From Deltaproteobacteria bacterium (lineage in GTDB: Bacteria; Desulfobacterota; Dissulfuribacteria; Dissulfuribacterales; QOAL01): a stretch of 9,966 nt of DNA. Where the stretch lies: positions 1-9,966 of the forward strand of contig WFRQ01000356.1 of assembly GCA_015486425.1 (NCBI GenBank). Direction: 5' to 3'. Position numbers and translations under genes: made by a program. Below, piece after piece: positions 6,557 through 9,966 of the stretch (its first letter is position 1; each line of letters opens with the position of its first letter). The notes below the pieces were generated by a model, which did not search any database, was not told the origin of the DNA, and worked only from the letters and a program-made list of their open reading frames with translations.

Positions 6557-7372
6557 CTATTCTGAATTTATGCCGGAACGGTAGCGCTGGTATATGGAGT
6601 AGAGACCTTCAAGGGTCAGGTCAGGCAGTACCTTTTCTATTAAACTGCTGTGGCGGGCTACTGTGGATGCAAAGCCTCCTGTGGCAATAATGACCGCGTT
6701 ATTGTCAAATTCTGCCCTGAGTCTGGAGGCAAGGCCATCGGCAAGGGCTGCAAAACCATAAACAATGCCGCTTCTTATGGCTGAAACCGTATCCTGCGCA
6801 AGGGCAGGTCCAGGGGGGATGTCAAGTTCAACTAAAGGAAGTTTCGAGGTCTTTGAGGACAGCATCTCCGAGGCCAGCTTGAGGCCAGGCGAAATGGCTC
6901 CGCCAAGATATTCACCTTTATCTGAGATGCAGTCAAAGGTGGTTGCGGTTCCAAAATCAATCGCCACAATGGCTGTATGGAAACGGTTCCATGCCGCGAT
7001 GGCATTCACAATGCGATCCGCTCCTATTTCAAACGGTCGTTTGTACCTTATGGGCATGCCGTGATCAATATTTTTCAGAATAACCAGGGCCTCGCAGCCA
7101 AAGTATTTCTGCGTCATGCGTTCCCAGGCCTCAGTAAGCGGCGGAACAACACTTGAGATCACAACATCAGAGGCTGCGGAGAAGAGATGCATGCTGGAAA
7201 GGGGAAGGGCATTCAGTTTGATGGCAAGCTCATCTTCGGTGGCGTACCTGTCAGAACGGATGCGCCATCTTCCCATGAGTCTTCCGTCCATGAACAGCCC
7301 TGTAACCGTATGGGTGTTGCCTATGTCAACGGCAAGAAGGCCGTTGTTTTCATTTATATAGTTTTGTTCCAT
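6557..7372 (-). CDS. coaX: Type III pantothenate kinase
   Basis: This 271-residue protein has the ASKHA-fold motifs of CoaX: the phosphate-binding DIGNT at 16-20, GADRIVNAIAAW at 117-128, the second phosphate motif DFGTATTFD at 139-147, GGAISPG at 157-163 and the adenosine-site TGGF at 231-234. The enzyme phosphorylates pantothenate with ATP in the first step of coenzyme A synthesis, in the cytoplasm, and is of the type resistant to CoA feedback. Length is slightly above the usual 255-260 because of an N-terminal extension of about 10 residues (MEQNYINENN). The only ATG in frame near the start is 7372, preceded by a weak GAGA. birA, a frequent upstream neighbour of coaX, is not present; 850 bp of repeats and leader separate it from rpsL. 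Confidence 0.96.
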   Translation of the reverse strand: MEQNYINENNGLLAVDIGNTHTVTGLFMDGRLMGRWRIRSDRYATEDELAIKLNALPLSSMHLFSAASDVVISSVVPPLTEAWERMTQKYFGCEALVILKNIDHGMPIRYKRPFEIGADRIVNAIAAWNRFHTAIVAIDFGTATTFDCISDKGEYLGGAISPGLKLASEMLSSKTSKLPLVELDIPPGPALAQDTVSAIRSGIVYGFAALADGLASRLRAEFDNNAVIIATGGFASTVARHSSLIEKVLPDLTLEGLYSIYQRYRSGINSE

Positions 7373-7439
7373 TTAATCTCACTTGAATCTGAGTGTCTTG
7401 TCATGGGAACTGCTCAATAAGTGCTGGTAAAAAGCTTGG

Positions 7440-7464
7440 ATCCCCGACAACTACATTCGGGGAT
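7440..7464. repeat. Palindromic repeat unit A (ATCCCCGA...TCGGGGAT)
   Basis: Perfect 8-bp arms at 7440-7447 and 7457-7464 with a 9-nt loop. It lies about 70 bp upstream of the coaX start in the repeat-filled intergenic region. No U-run follows on either strand, so a terminator role is unlikely. It resembles, from memory, dispersed intergenic repeats of desulfobacterial genomes. Confidence 0.6.
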
Positions 7465-7488
7465 AACGATCTGAACTGCCTGCAACTC

Positions 7489-7507
7489 CGTCATTCCGGC
7501 AGGTTTT
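7489..7507. repeat. Possible half of a dispersed repeat (CGTCATTCCGGC...)
   Basis: CGTCATTCCGGCAGGTTTT resembles, from memory, the left arm of a common intergenic repeat whose right arm reads AGCCGGAAT. Here the right arm is missing and the next palindrome (7511-7536) follows directly, so the unit seems to have been cut by it. This rests on one partial copy. Confidence 0.3.
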
Positions 7508-7510
7508 GCT

Positions 7511-7536
7511 CGTTCCCAAACTCCAGTTTGGGAACG
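7511..7536. repeat. Palindromic repeat unit B, copy 1
   Basis: Perfect 12-bp arms, CGTTCCCAAACT at 7511-7522 and AGTTTGGGAACG at 7525-7536, with two bases between. The central 18 bases share the CCCAAAC...GTTTGGG core with the copy at 7635-7660. It is a hairpin-forming intergenic repeat; translations across it give no protein-like sequence. Confidence 0.7.
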
Positions 7537-7552
7537 ACGCATACCCATACCC

Positions 7553-7568
7553 GGAAGCTACAGCTTCC
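7553..7568. repeat. Palindromic repeat unit C (GGAAGCT-AC-AGCTTCC)
   Basis: Perfect 7-bp arms separated by two bases. It lies between the two copies of unit B and belongs to the same chain of short palindromes. Confidence 0.55.
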
Positions 7569-7634
7569 AGACAAGAGCAGGTAATGCCGCACAGCCGGTA
7601 TTAAAAGGAATGAAGCAGGAGCTTCTGTCAATTG

Positions 7635-7660
7635 GGTACCCAAACAGGAGTTTGGGCACC
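7635..7660. repeat. Palindromic repeat unit B, copy 2
   Basis: GGTACCCAAAC (7635-7645) pairs with GTTTGGGCACC (7650-7660) at ten of eleven positions, with AGGA as loop. The core CCCAAAC(N4)GTTTGGG is the same as in copy 1, while the outer bases and the loop differ. This suggests a diverged family member rather than a recent duplicate. Confidence 0.65.
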
Positions 7661-7737
7661 AGCACAACTGCTCACTCCCCCTCAAGAATTAATTCCCATA
7701 ACGGAAAGTCGCTTTTCATACAACATTTTTTTGACAC

Positions 7738-7847
7738 GTATCTGCTCAGAGGGTGCCGCAGATGCAAGGCGGAGGGGGCGATGGCGTACTTCCCGTACTT
7801 CGAGCCTCCCGACAACGCTGCAGATGCAGTACCCCCTGAGCAGATAC
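7738..7847. repeat. Long (110-bp) form of the palindromic repeat with nested insert
   Basis: The outer ends are the same perfect 11-bp inverted pair as in the short form: GTATCTGCTCA (7738-7748) and TGAGCAGATAC (7837-7847). The similarity continues inward (GGGTG and the complement of TACCCCC). Compared with the 48-bp form at 2409-2456 it has exactly 62 additional bases, bounded by two copies of GCAGATGC (7758-7765 and 7820-7827). Upstream of both forms is a T-run followed by ACAC. It encodes no protein and no transposase is nearby. Confidence 0.85.
7766..7827. mobile_element. 62-bp nested element flanked by GCAGATGC direct repeats
   Basis: This is the segment present in the long but not in the short form of the repeat, counted with one GCAGATGC copy. 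Its middle has GTAC-TTCCC-GTAC (7786-7798) as a small hairpin with imperfect G-rich and C-rich arms (GGAGGGGGC against GCCTCCC). The flanking 8-bp direct repeat fits either a target duplication from insertion of a non-autonomous mini-element or the scar site for its deletion. It is too small to encode anything. Confidence 0.5.
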
Positions 7848-8003
7848 CACTTCACATATAAAAAAATTACTGTCTATGATTATTAAAGGCGCATACCTCT
7901 CGCCCTGTATGATTCACGTTAAAAAACGTTGAATGAATCCTATTATATCTGATGAGCCATCACCATAATTTTTATGCCAGTTGCGAAAACTGAACAATTG
8001 GGC
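7848..8003. other. Intergenic stretch without recognisable gene
   Basis: The sequence is A/T-rich and holds only very short open frames (for example 18 codons from 7876) without a ribosome binding site. An imperfect GATTCACGTT inverted pair around 7911-7938 is visible but interrupted. It separates the repeat cluster from the rpsL promoter and may hold upstream promoter elements. Confidence 0.6.
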
Positions 8004-8032
8004 TTGACAAGGAAGTTCGAACCGTTTATTAA
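8004..8032 (+). promoter_or_regulatory. Promoter of the rpsL-rpsG-tuf operon
   Basis: TTGACA (8004-8009) is a perfect -35 box, followed by a 17-bp spacer and TATTAA (8027-8032), four of six matches to the -10 box. Transcription would start near 8039, giving a leader of roughly 190 nt. A dedicated promoter is expected, since the upstream gene is divergent. Confidence 0.7.
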
Positions 8033-8145
8033 AAGCGGACTTTGATTTTGGGGCGCCATTAATCCCTCATTCACATTTGTACTGAAGCGCGTGACGAGGA
8101 ATTGATGGAATAGGCCTCTATTGCGCTTTTAACACCAGGAGTTTT

Positions 8146-8165
8146 AACAGGATATTATCCCTGTT
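8146..8165 (+). promoter_or_regulatory. Stem-loop in the rpsL leader
   Basis: AACAGG (8146-8151) pairs with CCTGTT (8160-8165) across an eight-base loop, about 60 bases before the rpsL start. An alternative pairing of CCTCT near 8115 with AGAGG near 8192 is also possible. A ribosomal-protein leader could fold this way, but a six-bp stem is modest evidence. Confidence 0.3.
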
Positions 8166-8225
8166 TTCAAGGCCGTTTTTGAATGCAGGCCAGAGGGATA
8201 AAAAGGAAGCATCAGGAGCATAAGT

Positions 8226-8597
8226 ATGCCCACTATTAATCAGTTGGTAAGAAAGGGACGGGCGAAGATCAAGAAAAAGACCAAGGCACCGGCGCTGGAT
8301 TCCTGTCCTCAGCGCAGGGGGGTGTGTACCAGAGTATACACAACCACACCCAAGAAGCCTAATTCAGCACTGAGAAAGGTCGCCCGTGTCAGGCTTACAA
8401 ACGGTATGGAGGTTACTTCATACATTCCCGGCATTGGCCATAATCTCCAGGAGCACTCTGTGGTACTCATTCGCGGCGGGCGTGTAAAAGACCTGCCCGG
8501 TGTCCGTTACCATATTATCAGGGGCACCCTGGACGCCCTTGGAGTTCAGGACAGACGAAAGGCCCGTTCCAAGTATGGGACAAAGAGACCCAAGTAG
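8226..8597 (+). CDS. rpsL: Small ribosomal subunit protein S12
   Basis: The 123 residues match S12 throughout: MPTINQLVRKGRAKI, CPQRRGVCTRVYTTTPKKPN at 27-46, and HSVVLIRGGRVKDLPGVRYH at 77-96, ending in KYGTKRPK. S12 sits at the decoding centre and helps control accuracy. K43 and K88, where changes give streptomycin resistance in other bacteria, have the normal lysine; D89, the site of methylthiolation in E. coli, is present. The start has AGGAG seven bases upstream. It is the first gene of the operon, with its own promoter and a long leader, followed by rpsG after 161 bp. Confidence 0.99.
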   Translation: MPTINQLVRKGRAKIKKKTKAPALDSCPQRRGVCTRVYTTTPKKPNSALRKVARVRLTNGMEVTSYIPGIGHNLQEHSVVLIRGGRVKDLPGVRYHIIRGTLDALGVQDRRKARSKYGTKRPK

Positions 8598-8665
8598 TTT
8601 TCCGGGATAAGATCAGGGCAGGGCAATTTTTCATACCATTATAAAGAATCATGTTGCTTCGATCA

Positions 8666-8697
8666 TGCACTGCAAGACCACATTCATGAAAAGTGCA
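8666..8697 (+). promoter_or_regulatory. Candidate stem-loop in the rpsL-rpsG gap
   Basis: TGCACT (8666-8671) and AGTGCA (8692-8697) are perfect 6-bp arms with a 20-nt loop that itself contains the palindrome TTCATGAA. In E. coli the rpsL-rpsG spacer binds S7 for autogenous control; this 161-bp spacer is long enough for a similar site. No sequence match to the E. coli site is claimed. Confidence 0.25.
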
Positions 8698-8758
8698 AGA
8701 TAGAGAGCAGCGTGCTTTTACGTTACATTTTATAAGGATGTTAAGGCGGTAAGCTGAT

Positions 8759-9229
8759 ATGCCAAGAAGAAGAGAAGTACCGAAACGGGATATAGCACCA
8801 GATCCGAAATTCAACAGCGTGCTTGTTTCCAAGTTTATAAACGGGCTTATGCTCAAGGGTAAAAAGAATACTGCCCGCAAGATCTTCTATGATGCCATGG
8901 AAGTAGTTGAGGGCCGGGTAAAGGAAGACCCGTACAAGGTCTTTGAAAAGGCCATGGAAAATGTAAAGCCCGTAGTTGAGGTCCGCTCAAGACGGGTGGG
9001 CGGAGCCACATATCAGGTCCCCCAGGAGGTCAGGCCTGACCGACGCAGGGCACTGGCAATACGCTGGCTGGTGGCTTTTGCCAAGAAGAGAGGCGAAAAG
9101 TCCATGGCGCAGCGTCTCGCCGCAGAGTTTATTGATGCTTACAATGAACGGGGCGCAGCCTTCAAGAAAAAAGAAGATACCCACAAGATGGCTGAGGCCA
9201 ATAAGGCCTTTGCACATTACAGGTGGTAA
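8759..9229 (+). CDS. rpsG: Small ribosomal subunit protein S7
   Basis: The 156 residues are typical of bacterial S7: MPRRREVPKRDIAPDPKFNS at the N-terminus, VSKFINGLMLKGKKNTAR at 23-40, VEVRSRRVGGATYQVPQEV at 73-91, and the C-terminal TGK-like region HKMAEANKAFAHYRW. S7 starts assembly of the 30S head by binding the 3' major domain of 16S rRNA and contacts tRNA in the E site. An AGG/GGCGG-type purine stretch lies 12-19 bases upstream of the start. The next gene is tuf after 84 bp; fusA, which normally follows, is absent. Confidence 0.98.
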   Translation: MPRRREVPKRDIAPDPKFNSVLVSKFINGLMLKGKKNTARKIFYDAMEVVEGRVKEDPYKVFEKAMENVKPVVEVRSRRVGGATYQVPQEVRPDRRRALAIRWLVAFAKKRGEKSMAQRLAAEFIDAYNERGAAFKKKEDTHKMAEANKAFAHYRW

Positions 9230-9313
9230 AAATATTACAGAATATAACTGCATAAAGACTTTTGGCCTCTGCAGGAATGAGGCAGAATCAAGGGGCCATA
9301 TCCGGAGGTAAAA

Positions 9314-9966
9314 ATGGGCAAGGAAAAATTTGAACGAAGCAAACCGCACGTTAATGTGGGAACAATAGGTCATGTTGACCACGGAAAGACCACTCTTACA
9401 GCCGCTATTACCAGGGCGCTTGCAGAAAAGGGCAAGGCAGAGTTCACCGCCTTTGACGAGATTGACAAGGCCCCTGAAGAGAGAGAGCGTGGTATTACCA
9501 TTGCTACTGCTCATGTTGAGTACGAGACAGACAAGCGCCACTATGCCCATGTGGACTGCCCTGGTCACGCTGACTACATAAAGAACATGATTACAGGCGC
9601 GGCCCAGATGGATGGCGCCATTCTGGTGGTTGGTGCTGATGACGGCCCCATGCCCCAGACACGTGAGCACATTCTGCTTGCAAGGCAGGTTGGTGTTCCC
9701 TCAATTGTTGTTTTCCTCAACAAGACTGACCTTGTTGATGACCCGGAGCTCATTGAGCTGGTTGAGCTTGAGCTTCGTGAGCTGTTGAGCGAGTATGACT
9801 TCCCAGGCGATGATATTCCCATTATTCAGGGAAGCGCCCTTGAGGCTCTGAACAATCCTACTGATCCTGAGAAGACCAAGTGCATTGACGAGCTCATGGA
9901 GGCGCTTGACAGTTATATAGAAGAGCCTGAGCGTGATACAGACAAGCCTTTCCTCATGCCCATTGA
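9314..9966 (+). CDS. tuf: Elongation factor Tu, N-terminal part (runs off window)
   Basis: The visible 217 codons cover the GTPase domain and the beginning of domain 2. The nucleotide motifs are complete: GHVDHGKT at 19-26, RGIT at 59-62, DCPGH at 81-85 with His85, NKTD at 136-139 (NKVD or NKCD in most relatives), and GSAL at 173-176. EF-Tu carries aminoacyl-tRNA to the ribosome. GGAGG five bases upstream of ATG 9314 is an ideal ribosome binding site. It follows rpsG directly, without fusA. EF-G-specific sequence is not present, and the short effector region fits EF-Tu rather than EF-G. The C-terminal part lies beyond the window. Confidence 0.98.
   Translation, partial: MGKEKFERSKPHVNVGTIGHVDHGKTTLTAAITRALAEKGKAEFTAFDEIDKAPEERERGITIATAHVEYETDKRHYAHVDCPGHADYIKNMITGAAQMDGAILVVGADDGPMPQTREHILLARQVGVPSIVVFLNKTDLVDDPELIELVELELRELLSEYDFPGDDIPIIQGSALEALNNPTDPEKTKCIDELMEALDSYIEEPERDTDKPFLMPI

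Noticed and set aside
6384..6584. Rightward 66-codon open frame in the coaX-rpoN gap
   Set aside because: It crosses the rpoN promoter region and the coaX 3' end, with no ribosome site or recognisable product.
7440..7660. Possible CRISPR array
   Set aside because: The repeats are palindromes of different sequence with irregular spacing, and no cas gene is near.
7491..7685. Leftward open frame of 64 codons
   Set aside because: Its sequence is produced by the palindromic repeat units; no ribosome binding site and no protein-like pattern.
7610..7886. Two overlapping rightward open frames of about 84 codons
   Set aside because: Both are read through the 110-bp repeat; similar residues reappear at the short repeat copy at 2409-2456 because of shared DNA, not shared protein.
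7911..7938. Hairpin GATTCACGTT...AACG...TGAATC
   Set aside because: The arms are interrupted by a five-base bulge on one side and no U-run follows; too weak for a terminator.
8013..8024. GTTCGAAC resembling a tRNA T-loop
   Set aside because: It lies in the spacer of the rpsL promoter and no acceptor, D or anticodon stems surround it.
8987..9670. Leftward 227-codon open frame
   Set aside because: Antisense to rpsG and tuf, whose products are certain.

Overview
The window suggests a mid-GC Gram-negative bacterium, most likely a member of the Desulfobacterota (the former sulfate-reducing Deltaproteobacteria). The reasons are the order rpoN - long-form hpf - ptsN - rapZ - mannose-type EIIA, an EF-Tu with variant residues (VGADDGPMPQ, NKTD) that I associate with that group, a sensor protein with a cysteine-containing PAS domain, and abundant short palindromic repeats. 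This placement rests on gene order and remembered family patterns, not on a database search.

Layout. Bases 1 to 7372 are one leftward-transcribed block. In transcription order it holds coaX (type III pantothenate kinase), rpoN (sigma-54), hpf (long ribosome hibernation factor), ptsN (EIIA-Ntr), rapZ, a mannose-family PTS EIIA, a GNAT acetyltransferase, a half-size TauE/SafE membrane protein, and a membrane sensor whose C-terminus lies beyond base 1. From hpf to the PTS EIIA the genes touch or overlap (TGATG, a 14-bp overlap, then zero spacing), so translational coupling is likely. A candidate sigma-54 (-24/-12) promoter overlapped by a sigma-70-like promoter lies 90 bp upstream of rpoN. Two consecutive stem-loops fill most of the rpoN-hpf gap.

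Bases 7373 to 8225 hold no convincing gene. The left half is a chain of short palindromic repeats. The right half carries a good promoter (TTGACA-N17-TATTAA) and a roughly 190-nt leader for the rightward operon.

Bases 8226 to 9966 are a reduced str operon transcribed rightward: rpsL (S12), rpsG (S7), and tuf (EF-Tu, cut by the window edge). fusA, normally between rpsG and tuf, is absent, and no rpoC lies directly upstream.

No new multi-gene system is evident; the genes are mostly conserved housekeeping or regulatory ones. The most unusual structure is a repeat present in two forms. A 48-bp palindromic element sits between the PTS EIIA and GNAT genes, and a 110-bp form lies upstream of rpsL. 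They differ by exactly 62 bp, bounded by an 8-bp direct repeat (GCAGATGC), as expected for a small element inserted into, or deleted from, another palindrome.
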